Part shown: positions 1 through 6,433 of the stretch, piece by piece | Layout: each line of letters begins with the position of its first letter | Position numbering within the stretch: the first letter of the stretch is position 1 | DNA from: an uncultured Clostridia bacterium | GTDB lineage: Bacteria; Bacillota; Clostridia; TANB77; CAG-508 | DNA length: 17,939 nt | NCBI GenBank assembly: GCA_947599995.1 | Contig: CANQFW010000024.1 | Span: 1 to 17,939 of the forward strand | Reading direction: 5' to 3' | Program-made: the position numbers and the translations under genes | Notes under the pieces: generated by a model | Databases searched by the model: none | Seen by the model: only the letters and a program-made list of their open reading frames with translations | Told to the model about the DNA's origin: nothing

Positions 1-388
1 TTCCTCCATTGCGCAATATTCCCGACTGCTGCCTCCCGTAGGAGTCTGGGCCGTATCTCAGTCCCAATGTGGCCGTTTAACCTCTCAGTTCGGCTACTGA
101 TCGTCGCCTTGGTAGGCCTTTACCCCACCAACTAGCTAATCAGGCATAAGCCCATCTATAAGCGGATTGCTCCTTTCCCACTATAATCATGTGACTATTA
201 TGGCATATGCGGTATTAGCAGTCATTTCTAACTGTTGTTCCCCTCTTATAGGCAGGTTGCTTATGTTGTACTCACCAGTCCGCCACTAACCGCTTTCAAT
301 CTAAAAGAATGAATTAAGTTCGTTCGACTTGCATGTCTTATGTGCGCCGCCAGCGTTTATCCTGAGCCAGGATCAAACTCTCTTGTTA
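1..388 (-). rRNA. rrs: 16S ribosomal RNA, 5' portion (partial)
   Basis: Read on the minus strand, the gene begins just before the conserved AGAGTTTGATCCTGGCTCAG segment (complement of 362-381), which corresponds to E. coli 16S positions 8-27, so the mature 5' end is placed near 388. Further in are the conserved GGCGGCGCAC segment and the ACTCCTACGGGAGGCAGCAG segment (complement of about 27-46). The window edge cuts the gene near E. coli position 385, so about three quarters of the gene lies outside. It is transcribed away from the window toward lower coordinates, presumably followed by 23S and 5S. The 5' boundary is set by alignment of conserved positions and could be off by a few bases. Confidence 0.98.
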
Positions 389-596
389 TTGTATTTATAT
401 TTTCGCAAATTTCTTTGCTTCATTATAAATCTTTTTAAGATTATTTATCTTGACTTTTTCGCTTTATTAGCTTTTTTAAATTTATTTTTTTGGTACTACA
501 TTTAGGTTATAATGTAATTACCGTTTGGTTTTATCTCTAAAGGATTTATTGTTTACTTTTCAATGTACTTTTTCGTTCTTGTTGCGAACGATTTTT

Positions 597-625
597 ATTA
601 TACTATGCATTTTTTATTTTGTCAA
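597..625 (-). promoter_or_regulatory. Inner (proximal) rRNA promoter, full consensus
   Basis: On the minus strand a perfect TTGACA (620-625) is followed by exactly 17 bases and a perfect TATAAT (597-602). Transcription should start around 589-591, giving a leader of about 200 nt. A full-consensus match with ideal spacing upstream of 16S makes this the likely main rRNA promoter. Confidence 0.88.
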
Positions 626-792
626 TACTTTTTTTCGTTTTTTTATTAAAAATTTTCTTTTATGTTTTTGCTACTTTTGGGCGCAAAAAAATTAGTAATT
701 TATATGTCAAATTTTATTCTGTTAAGTTAAATTTTATTACTAATTCATAAGTTATTTTTAATATTTTTTCTTTTTCTGCTTAGTACTTTTTT

Positions 793-821
793 ATAATAAC
801 ATGTTTGTCGAATCTTGTCAA
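793..821 (-). promoter_or_regulatory. Outer (distal) rRNA promoter, sigma-A type
   Basis: On the minus strand a perfect -35 TTGACA (816-821) is followed after 17 bases by TATTAT (793-798), five of six matches to the -10 consensus. The expected start is near 786, about 400 bases before mature 16S. Tandem promoters are normal for rRNA operons. Confidence 0.7.
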
Positions 822-939
822 CACTTTTTTGATATTTTTTCTATAAAATTTTATGTTACATTCTACTTATATTGTTTTATATAAAGGTCATTTTCCATTA
901 TTATGAAAAGCTATATTCTTTTCCCTTTTATTGCAAATG

Positions 940-1380
940 TCATGAAATAAAAGAATTAATTGCATTTCTTGCTAATTCGTCGCATCTATTATTAAGTTCT
1001 ACATCGCTATGTCCTTTCACTTTAAAAAAAGTTACTTTATGCTTTTTTGTAAGGCTATGTAATTCTTTCCACAATTCTTTATTTTTAACATCATTTCCAT
1101 CTGCTGTTTTCCAACCTTTTTTTATCCAATTATAGATCCATCCTTGATTAAATCCATTAATAACATATGCACTATCACTATAAACTTCTACATTACATTC
1201 TTGCTTTAATGCTTTTAATCCTTCTATTATAGCAGTAAGTTCCATTATATTATTAGTTGTATTTTTATTTCCACCATAAATTTCTTTTTTATGTTCGCCA
1301 TAAATTAAAACAGCAGCCCAGCCTCCCGGTCCTGGATTTCCAGAGCAAGCTCCATCTGTATATATTATTACTTTCTGCAT
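940..1380 (-). CDS. rnhA: Ribonuclease HI
   Basis: Type 1 RNase H of 146 residues that cleaves the RNA strand of RNA-DNA hybrids in the cytoplasm (primers, R-loops). The catalytic carboxylates line up with E. coli RNase HI: Asp9 in YTDGACSGNPGPGG, Glu47 in IMELTA, Asp69 in VYSDSAYV and Asp134 in NRCDELA, plus His124 in KGHSD. The basic-protrusion segment with its Trp residues (WIYNWIKKGWK) is also present, so this is the E. coli-like form. The ATG at 1380 has AGGAGA about 6 bases upstream. The next gene upstream (RluA family) ends 36 bases before it, suggesting co-transcription. No clear terminator lies between its stop and the rRNA promoters. The family is certain; cellular role is from family knowledge. 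Confidence 0.97.
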   Translation of the reverse strand: MQKVIIYTDGACSGNPGPGGWAAVLIYGEHKKEIYGGNKNTTNNIMELTAIIEGLKALKQECNVEVYSDSAYVINGFNQGWIYNWIKKGWKTADGNDVKNKELWKELHSLTKKHKVTFFKVKGHSDVELNNRCDELARNAINSFIS

Positions 1381-1416
1381 TTTGTTTCTCCTATCTTATT
1401 ATTTAAAGTTTTATTA

Positions 1417-2091
1417 TTATAATTTATTTACATCTACATATTTGCACATAGACCAATCAGGTAGACTCCTAAACGTCATCTTTTCTTTTTTAACTGGATG
1501 CTCTATCTCTAGTTCATAAGCCCAAAGCCTTATCTGTTTTTGTTTTCCCCTTTTTCCGTATTTTTGATCACCATAAAGGCTATGATTAAAATTCGCAAAT
1601 TGAACTCTTATTTGATGATGCCTTCCTGTATGAAGATTTATTTTTACTAAGCTTAAATCTCTTTTCTCGTCATAATCTAAAACTTCATAATCTAATTTTG
1701 CAAATTTTGCATTCTTTTTACTTTCGTCTACTACTTTACTTATATTATTTTTTTCGTCTTTATATAAGTAGTCCTCCAAAGTTCCAATAGATTTATTTAT
1801 TTTGCCATCAACAACTGCCAAATATTTTTTTTTAATTTTTTTATTTCTTACTTGTTCACTTAATCTTGATGCTGATTTAGAAGTTCTTGAAAATACCATA
1901 ACTCCTCCGACTGGTCTATCCAATCTATGTATTAGACCAACATATACCTCTCCTGGTTTATTGTATTTTTCTTTAATATATTGCTTTACTAGTGTAAGCA
2001 TATCTATATCTCCTGTTTTGTCCTGCTGTGATGGGATATTTGGTTCTTTTTCTACCACTATGATGTGATTATCTTCATATATTATTTTCAT
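1417..2091 (-). CDS. RluA-family pseudouridine synthase
   Basis: Converts specific uridines in rRNA or tRNA to pseudouridine; the exact target cannot be read from sequence. The catalytic motif is HRLDRPVGG, with Asp58 (counting from the chosen start) as the expected catalytic residue, followed by the family's KKKYLAVVDG and INLHTGRHHQIRVQFA segments. It starts directly at the synthase domain (KIIYEDNHIIVVEK) and lacks the N-terminal S4 RNA-binding domain of RluD-type members. I chose the ATG at 2091 because the only AGGA site (just before 2103) abuts the upstream ATG at 2103 with no spacing, whereas it is about 12 bases from 2091; the 2103 start would add four residues. It sits between a methyltransferase gene and rnhA in an apparent RNA-metabolism operon. 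Confidence 0.93.
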   Translation of the reverse strand: MKIIYEDNHIIVVEKEPNIPSQQDKTGDIDMLTLVKQYIKEKYNKPGEVYVGLIHRLDRPVGGVMVFSRTSKSASRLSEQVRNKKIKKKYLAVVDGKINKSIGTLEDYLYKDEKNNISKVVDESKKNAKFAKLDYEVLDYDEKRDLSLVKINLHTGRHHQIRVQFANFNHSLYGDQKYGKRGKQKQIRLWAYELEIEHPVKKEKMTFRSLPDWSMCKYVDVNKL

Positions 2092-2124
2092 TTCTACTAT
2101 CATTCCTTACTATTTTTTTCTAAT

Positions 2125-2988
2125 TTAACTTTCCCATCTTCCGTAAATTCCGCAAGGTAACACAAGCTTTGAATTTGCCATAGGAAGTCCTATTTCTCCG
2201 GATTCTACTTTTCCTTTATATTTTTTAGATAGTGTTAAATTCAAAATATCCTCTAATACAGTACTTGAAATGCCTGTGGTATATGAGTTAATTAAAAAAA
2301 ACAGTGGCTCATCTGATAGTACTTTTGTACATAGTTCTACTAAATCGTAAATATTATTTTCAAATTGCCAAACTTCCCCATTTGTTCCTCTTCCATATGA
2401 CGGTGGATCCATTATAATTGCATCATATTTATTTCCTCTTCTTATTTCTCTATTTACAAATTTTATTACATCATCAATTATATATCTCACCTTTTTATCT
2501 GTTAGTCCTGAACTTTGAACATTTTCTTTTGCCCATGATACCATACCCTTAGAACTATCTACATGGCATACAGATGCTCCACTTGCAAGGCAAGCGACAG
2601 TAGCTCCTCCTGTATAAGCAAATAAATTTAATACTTTTATTTCTTTTTTTGATTTTTCTATTTTTTCTCTCATCCAGTCCCAATTAACAGCTTGTTCCGG
2701 AAATAGACCTGTGTGCTTAAATCCCATAGGTTTAATATTGAAAGTTAGATCTTTATATTTAACTTGCCAATTTTTAGGAATGCTTTTTTTGTATTCCCAT
2801 ACTCCTCCACCTGTTTTACTTCTTTTATATACCGCATGCGCTTTTTCCCAATCCTTAGGAAAACTTTTTTCTTTCCATATTATTTGTGGATCAGGTCTTG
2901 AGAGTATTATATCTTTCCATTTTTCTAATTTTTGTCCATTTGCCATATCTATTATACTATATTCTTTCCAATTATTTGCAACCTTCAT
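2125..2988 (-). CDS. Class I SAM-dependent methyltransferase, RlmI-like
   Basis: A 287-residue methyltransferase related to the family of the 23S rRNA m5C methyltransferase RlmI, but without its N-terminal PUA domain. The SAM-binding motif I is at residues 120-128 (NLFAYTGGA), the acidic residue after strand 2 is in CHVDSS near 144, and motif IV is DPPSYGRG at 194-201. The preceding GLFPEQAVNWDWM segment also fits this family. The substrate is likely structured RNA, inferred from family and neighbours. An in-frame TAA lies just upstream of the ATG at 2988, fixing the start. No good ribosome binding site is adjacent: a strong AAGGAGG sits at 3029-3035, about 40 bases away, with a 7-bp hairpin between, and it directly follows the stop codon of the upstream small gene. 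Confidence 0.9.
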   Translation of the reverse strand: MKVANNWKEYSIIDMANGQKLEKWKDIILSRPDPQIIWKEKSFPKDWEKAHAVYKRSKTGGGVWEYKKSIPKNWQVKYKDLTFNIKPMGFKHTGLFPEQAVNWDWMREKIEKSKKEIKVLNLFAYTGGATVACLASGASVCHVDSSKGMVSWAKENVQSSGLTDKKVRYIIDDVIKFVNREIRRGNKYDAIIMDPPSYGRGTNGEVWQFENNIYDLVELCTKVLSDEPLFFLINSYTTGISSTVLEDILNLTLSKKYKGKVESGEIGLPMANSKLVLPCGIYGRWES

Positions 2989-3036
2989 ATTCTTTGTAGC
3001 TTAATCCATTTATAAAGTAAAGCTACTTCCTCCTTA
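2989..3036 (-). promoter_or_regulatory. Hairpin-separated ribosome binding site of the methyltransferase gene
   Basis: In minus-strand order: AAGGAGG (3035-3029), two bases, GTAGCTT (3026-3020), a 17-base loop, AAGCTAC (3002-2996), seven bases, then ATG at 2988. If the 7-bp stem folds, the unpaired distance from Shine-Dalgarno to ATG becomes about 9 bases, which is optimal; unfolded it is about 40, too far. No start codon lies 5-15 bases after the AAGGAGG. Hairpin bridging of this kind is established for phage T4 gene 38; here it is an inference. Confidence 0.5.
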
Positions 3037-3246
3037 CTATTTAATTGTTCCAAGAATCTTAAAAAAATTATACACTAAAATACAATTAGAAAAGATACTA
3101 GTTAAAAATATTATAAATGCAATTGTTATTATTTTATTTTTCTTTAAATATGTTAAAAAGCTTGTCCTCTTTTTTTTATTAGTTGTTTTATTGGCAAGCA
3201 CCGATGTATAGTTAGTTTTAAAAATATTGTTTTTTGAAAATTCCAT
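3037..3246 (-). CDS. Small single-helix membrane protein, unknown function
   Basis: A 69-residue protein not recognised by name. The first 36 residues are polar and Lys/Asn/Thr-rich (with a KKKR cluster), followed by a hydrophobic helix at about 40-63 (TIAFIIFLTSIFSNCILVYNF) and a short tail. This suggests an inner-membrane protein with a basic cytoplasmic N-terminus. Its TAG stop (3037-3039) abuts the AAGGAGG that serves the methyltransferase gene, implying translational coupling. Its own ATG at 3246 has no adjacent Shine-Dalgarno; the strong AAAGGAG (3286-3292) is 39 bases upstream with a palindrome between. It could be mis-called, since A+T-rich DNA produces hydrophobic ORFs easily, but its position before an operon and the coupled stop support it. 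Confidence 0.55.
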   Translation of the reverse strand: MEFSKNNIFKTNYTSVLANKTTNKKKRTSFLTYLKKNKIITIAFIIFLTSIFSNCILVYNFFKILGTIK

Positions 3247-3258
3247 ATTTCTTATTAA

Positions 3259-3281
3259 ATGTAAGTTTTGAAAACTTACAT
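3259..3281. repeat. Palindrome 1, possible operator or 5'-UTR hairpin
   Basis: A perfect dyad, GTAAGTTTT-G-AAAACTTAC at 3261-3279, extended by AT/AT on the outside to 23 bases. It lies between the AAAGGAG site and the ATG of the small membrane protein gene. A nearly identical dyad is centred 35 bases away. In DNA it could bind a dimeric repressor; in RNA it could form a stable hairpin. Confidence 0.6.
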
Positions 3282-3294
3282 GATTCTCCTTTCT

Positions 3295-3315
3295 TGTAAG
3301 TTTTAAAAACTTACA
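3295..3315. repeat. Palindrome 2, second copy of the same dyad
   Basis: GTAAGTTTT-A-AAAACTTAC at 3296-3314, flanked by T and A to give a 21-base perfect dyad. It differs from palindrome 1 only at the central base. Centres are 3305 and 3270, 35 bases apart. It lies just upstream of the AAAGGAG site (3286-3292) on the minus strand. Confidence 0.6.
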
Positions 3316-3470
3316 TAATGCTACTAGATAAGATATCTGTACATTAAATATGTTATAACAGTTATCTTAACCGGATGTGTAAAAATTAATCTCTAGTCTT
3401 TCCCCTATAACATATATATGCTAGAAAATCTAACTTTATTACTATTGATCATAAAAATTTTCAAAAAACA
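3316..3470. other. Intergenic region before the sRNA promoter, no gene seen
   Basis: A+T-rich spacer between the paired palindromes and the plus-strand sRNA promoter. It presumably contains the minus-strand promoter for the small membrane protein operon, but I found no -35/-10 pair with good match and spacing. Short self-complementary runs (TGTTATAACA near 3352, CATATATATG near 3411) are not distinctive. Confidence 0.5.
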
Positions 3471-3499
3471 TTGATTTTCTCTATAAAATAATGTATAAT
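3471..3499 (+). promoter_or_regulatory. Plus-strand promoter of the putative small RNA
   Basis: TTGATT (3471-3476, four of six) is followed by exactly 17 bases and a perfect TATAAT (3494-3499). The start is expected near 3506. No plus-strand protein gene follows; the nearest structured element is the terminator hairpin ending at 3652. Confidence 0.65.
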
Positions 3500-3505
3500 T
3501 GTTTT

Positions 3506-3660
3506 TGTACTGGTTAATTTTCATTTGTTTTTCAAAAACCTATATAGTGCTAAAAACCAGTATATTGTAATAAATCCTCCACCTTTGCTTTTTGATATTT
3601 AGCGCTATCTTTATGGTTTTTGGGGACCTGCAATTTTTATAATTGCAGGTCCTAATTTTA
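3506..3660 (+). ncRNA. Putative small regulatory RNA of about 155 nt
   Basis: Inferred from its parts: a good promoter at 3471-3499; a 5' stem TACTGGTT (3508-3515) pairing perfectly with AACCAGTA (3555-3562); a pyrimidine-rich single-stranded candidate, TCCTCCACCTTT (3575-3586), complementary to Shine-Dalgarno sequences; the dyad TAGCGCTA (3600-3607); and a 12-bp terminator stem (3624-3652). The segment AAAAACCA (3552-3559) could alternatively pair with TGGTTTTT (3614-3621), giving two exclusive folds. It is convergent to the WG-repeat gene and divergent from the small membrane protein gene. It does not resemble tmRNA or 6S RNA, judging by the missing hallmark segments. It could instead be an untranslated relic. 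No Rfam search was run. Confidence 0.5.
3624..3660 (+). terminator. Terminator hairpin of the putative small RNA
   Basis: GGACCTGCAATT (3624-3635), five-base loop, AATTGCAGGTCC (3641-3652): a perfect 12-bp stem followed on plus by TAATTTTAT. The T tract is imperfect but much better than on the minus strand, where CCCC follows, so it points to a plus-strand transcript and is less suited to ending the WG-repeat gene. Confidence 0.65.
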
Positions 3661-3687
3661 TATTATTATTTATACCAATTTATTATC

Positions 3688-5280
3688 TTAATTTGTTTTG
3701 CTACTGTTTTTATTTGTGGTCTGATTATTTTTTTCATTATTGTTGGAATTATTTGATTTAGTAACACTATTACTTGAGGTTGATTCGTTACTCAATTCAT
3801 TGGTATTTGAATTTGAAGTATTGTTAGTAGCCGTTGTATTTTCATTGTCATCTACTGTTTCAAATACCTCTGTATCTTTACTGTCTTTCTTTTTTATTTC
3901 CATGCTTTCTAGGGTCCTTAAGATATTATATTGTTTTTCATCTGATTTCATATAATATTTTGTTTGTCCTCCCCAAACTTTTATATACATAGTATCGAAT
4001 TTGAAAGGTAATATGTCATCTTTTCCGTCTTCTGTAATAAATGAATATTTATTATTATATTTTACTACAACAAAATTATAATCTTCTAAAACTAATAGAC
4101 CATAAATGCTATTTCCATTTTCATCATTACATCCAATGCCATCATATTTAAACTGTCCTATCTTATTTCCCTTTATATCATAAAATCCCCATTTTTTATT
4201 TTTAAGTACTGGAATTAATTTATCAAATAAAATATATCCACTTTTAACTCCATTTTTTTGATAAATTGAACTATCTAATCCTATCTGCCTATTTTCTATA
4301 TATATGATTTCCTTCCCTTTACCATCTATTACACCATATAGATTATTTTTCTTAGCAACATAATAATTATTTTTTGAGTCCATCAGTTTTAATTCATCAT
4401 ATTCTGGATTAACTAATGTCTTCCCTGTTGATGATACTATTGAATACTTTTTATTTGATGAAACTAGGAAAGTTGAATTAAACTGCAAATATTTTATTTG
4501 ATCATACTTTGATTCAAGAATAACTTCTCCAGTATTTGCATTCACTACTCCATATTTTTCATTATCAGATTTTATAACCAACATATTCTCAAATATAGCT
4601 TTTTCGTTTGCAAAATATGTTGTATCTAACTCCTTACAACCAGAATATTTTTTTTGCTGTATTGCATCTTTATAAAAATCAACTAAATACTCTTGTGTAT
4701 AAATTGTTATTTGCTCTTTATCTTTATCTTTATCATATTTAAAAGAAACATTACATGCTTTTTCGATTCCTTCAATTGTTGTATATAACTCACCATCAAA
4801 TTGCTTTATTTTGTCTTGTACCTCACAAAATTCGTATTCAGAATTCGATTCTGTTAAATCCAGTTTAGAGATTATGTTTGAATCTAATTCAAAGTTTGCT
4901 ACTTCTTTTTCCCCTTCTTTTGTATTTTCCTGTCCCTCCTCTTTGTCTACAGAAATCACATAGCATTTATTTTTGTCTTCTGTTACACTGTTATATTCAC
5001 CGTTATATCCATTATATCCCAGATATGATGCAATTTGTTTTATAGGAACCCATACTTCATACTCTCCATCCTCTTTTTGTTCAAGCTTCAATAAATCAAA
5101 AATCTCGTTTTTACTTTCCCCATTTACTAAAGCTACTTTTTTATCTGCATTTTTATATAAAATTATCATTATGACTATAATAAGCATTATAATTAATATT
5201 GTAATTATTATTAAAGCCATTAATATTTTATTTGTTTTTGTATATTGATTCTTGGTTTTATTTTGATCATACAATTGCAT
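3688..5280 (-). CDS. WG-repeat protein with N-terminal membrane anchor
   Basis: A 530-residue protein with a single strongly hydrophobic segment at residues 19-42 (uncleaved anchor) and the rest predicted outside the cell. Residues 47-200 include a region like the copper-amine-oxidase-N or stalk type (VALVNGE...VWVPIKQIASYLGY). Residues 242-430 hold about five WG-type repeats (EKYGVVNANTGEVILESKYD, KYSIVSSTGKTLVNPEYDEL, LYGVIDGKGKEI, KWGFYDIKGNKIGQFKYDGI, KYSFITEDGK), which form beta-hairpin modules of unknown ligand. The last 50 residues are a Ser/Asn/Thr linker with no sorting motif. The ATG at 5280 has AGGAGTGAT about 8 bases upstream and lies 17 bases after the tgt stop, so it probably shares that operon. 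The function is unknown; a surface sensor or adhesin-like role is only a guess. Confidence 0.85.
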   Translation of the reverse strand: MQLYDQNKTKNQYTKTNKILMALIIITILIIMLIIVIMIILYKNADKKVALVNGESKNEIFDLLKLEQKEDGEYEVWVPIKQIASYLGYNGYNGEYNSVTEDKNKCYVISVDKEEGQENTKEGEKEVANFELDSNIISKLDLTESNSEYEFCEVQDKIKQFDGELYTTIEGIEKACNVSFKYDKDKDKEQITIYTQEYLVDFYKDAIQQKKYSGCKELDTTYFANEKAIFENMLVIKSDNEKYGVVNANTGEVILESKYDQIKYLQFNSTFLVSSNKKYSIVSSTGKTLVNPEYDELKLMDSKNNYYVAKKNNLYGVIDGKGKEIIYIENRQIGLDSSIYQKNGVKSGYILFDKLIPVLKNKKWGFYDIKGNKIGQFKYDGIGCNDENGNSIYGLLVLEDYNFVVVKYNNKYSFITEDGKDDILPFKFDTMYIKVWGGQTKYYMKSDEKQYNILRTLESMEIKKKDSKDTEVFETVDDNENTTATNNTSNSNTNELSNESTSSNSVTKSNNSNNNEKNNQTTNKNSSKTN

Positions 5281-5297
5281 AAAATATCACTCCTAAT

Positions 5298-6419
5298 TTA
5301 TTTTGAATATCCGTATTTTTTATAAAATTTGTTTTTAAAATTTAATAAGTTATCATTTTCTATTTCTATTCTAACTCTTTCCATTAAATTAGTCAAGAAG
5401 TATAGATTATGCATTGATAATAATCTTATTCCTAATATTTCATTTGTTTTAACTAGATGTCTTATATAGGCTCTTGAATAATTTCTACATGTGTAGCAAT
5501 TACATTCTTCGTCTAGTCTTTCAAAATCTTTTTCATATGTTGCATTTCTTATTACTACTTTTCCTTTAGAAGTAAGTGCTGTTCCATGTCTTGCAAGACG
5601 TGTTGGTAAAACACAATCGCACATATCTATTCCAGCAATTGCAGCCTCTATTAGATAATCAGGCGTTCCTACCCCCATTAGATATCTTGGTTTATTTTCT
5701 GGCATTAAAGGTGCCGTATAATTTAAAATTTCTAAAAACTCTTCTTTAGGTTCTCCTACACTTATCCCACCAATTGCATATCCTGGAAAATCTAACGCAA
5801 TTAAATCTTCTGCTGATTTTTTTCTTAAATCTTTGTAGAATCCTCCTTGAATAATTCCAAACAATCCCTGATTTTGTTTTTTATGTGCTTCTTTGCACCT
5901 TGCAGCCCATCTTGTTGTTCTTTCCATTGATTTTTTTGTATATTCATATGTTGATGGATATGGACAGCATTCATCAAAAGCCATTATGATATCAGCTCCT
6001 AGGTCTTCTTCTGTTTTAATAACACTTTCTGGTGTAAATAAAAGTTTTTTTCCATCTAGATGTGAACTAAACTTAACACCTTCTTCTGTTATCTTTCTTA
6101 AAGAGCTTAAACTAAACACCTGAAAGCCTCCGCTATCTGTTAAAATCGGCTTGTCCCAATTCATAAATTTATGTAGTCCTCCTGCTTTTTTTACAATGTC
6201 TTGTCCAGGTCTTAAATATAAATGATATGTGTTTGCCAAAATAATTTGTGCATTAATATCATTTTTCAGTTCTTCTGGAGTTATTGATTTTACAGTGGCT
6301 AATGTTCCAACAGGCATAAATATTGGTGTTTGAATATCACCGTGAGGTGTATGTATAACTCCTCTTCTTGCTCCTGAATTTTTATCTTGATGTATAAGTT
6401 CATATGTTATTGATGACAT
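5298..6419 (-). CDS. tgt: tRNA-guanine transglycosylase (queuine tRNA-ribosyltransferase)
   Basis: Exchanges guanine-34 of GUN-anticodon tRNAs for the queuosine precursor preQ1. The 373-residue length is normal. Visible active-site parts are Asp95 in ILTDSGGFQVFSL (general base), Asp268 in DMCDCVLPTRLARHG (nucleophile), the substrate-binding GIIQGG near 188 and GGISVGEP near 217, and the zinc site Cys306-x-Cys308-x2-Cys311 with His337. The ATG at 6419 has GAGGAGGGA upstream, and the ruvA stop lies only 14 bases before it, so the two genes are co-transcribed. In many Firmicutes tgt follows queA in a ruvAB-queA-tgt block; here ruvB and queA are missing from between. No preQ1 riboswitch or queuosine synthesis genes are seen nearby. 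Confidence 0.98.
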   Translation of the reverse strand: MSSITYELIHQDKNSGARRGVIHTPHGDIQTPIFMPVGTLATVKSITPEELKNDINAQIILANTYHLYLRPGQDIVKKAGGLHKFMNWDKPILTDSGGFQVFSLSSLRKITEEGVKFSSHLDGKKLLFTPESVIKTEEDLGADIIMAFDECCPYPSTYEYTKKSMERTTRWAARCKEAHKKQNQGLFGIIQGGFYKDLRKKSAEDLIALDFPGYAIGGISVGEPKEEFLEILNYTAPLMPENKPRYLMGVGTPDYLIEAAIAGIDMCDCVLPTRLARHGTALTSKGKVVIRNATYEKDFERLDEECNCYTCRNYSRAYIRHLVKTNEILGIRLLSMHNLYFLTNLMERVRIEIENDNLLNFKNKFYKKYGYSK

Positions 6420-6433
6420 AATGTCCCTCCTCT

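Larger units (their letters stand above)
389..939 (-). other. rRNA operon leader and promoter region
   Basis: This 551-base gap between rnhA and the 16S gene holds no credible protein gene. It carries two tandem promoters pointing into the rRNA gene. A small hairpin follows the inner promoter's likely start (CGTTC 574-578 pairing with GAACG 586-590). A second short hairpin with a GAAA loop (minus strand GCAAA-GAAA-TTTGC, 405-418) sits about 17 bases before the mature 16S end. A 10-base inverted repeat (AATTAGTAAT, 690-699, and its complement 736-745) lies between the two promoters; its role is unknown. No T-tracted terminator separates rnhA from the rRNA promoters. Confidence 0.75.

Noticed and set aside
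705..710. A third TTGACA on minus upstream of the rRNA
   Set aside because: At 16-18 bases downstream the sequence is GCGCCC-like with no -10 match, so no promoter is called.
3521..3571. Minus-strand reading ITIYWFLALYRFLKNK after a GGTGGAGGA sequence
   Set aside because: It would need an ATT start only 3 bases after the purine-rich stretch, no ATG or GTG is present, and the region is better explained as the plus-strand sRNA, whose CCUCC segment is the complement of that purine run.
3506..3660. Whether the putative small RNA is tmRNA, 6S RNA, SRP RNA or RNase P RNA
   Set aside because: It is too short for tmRNA or RNase P, the 5' and 3' ends do not pair as in 6S or SRP RNA, and none of their hallmark conserved segments is visible.
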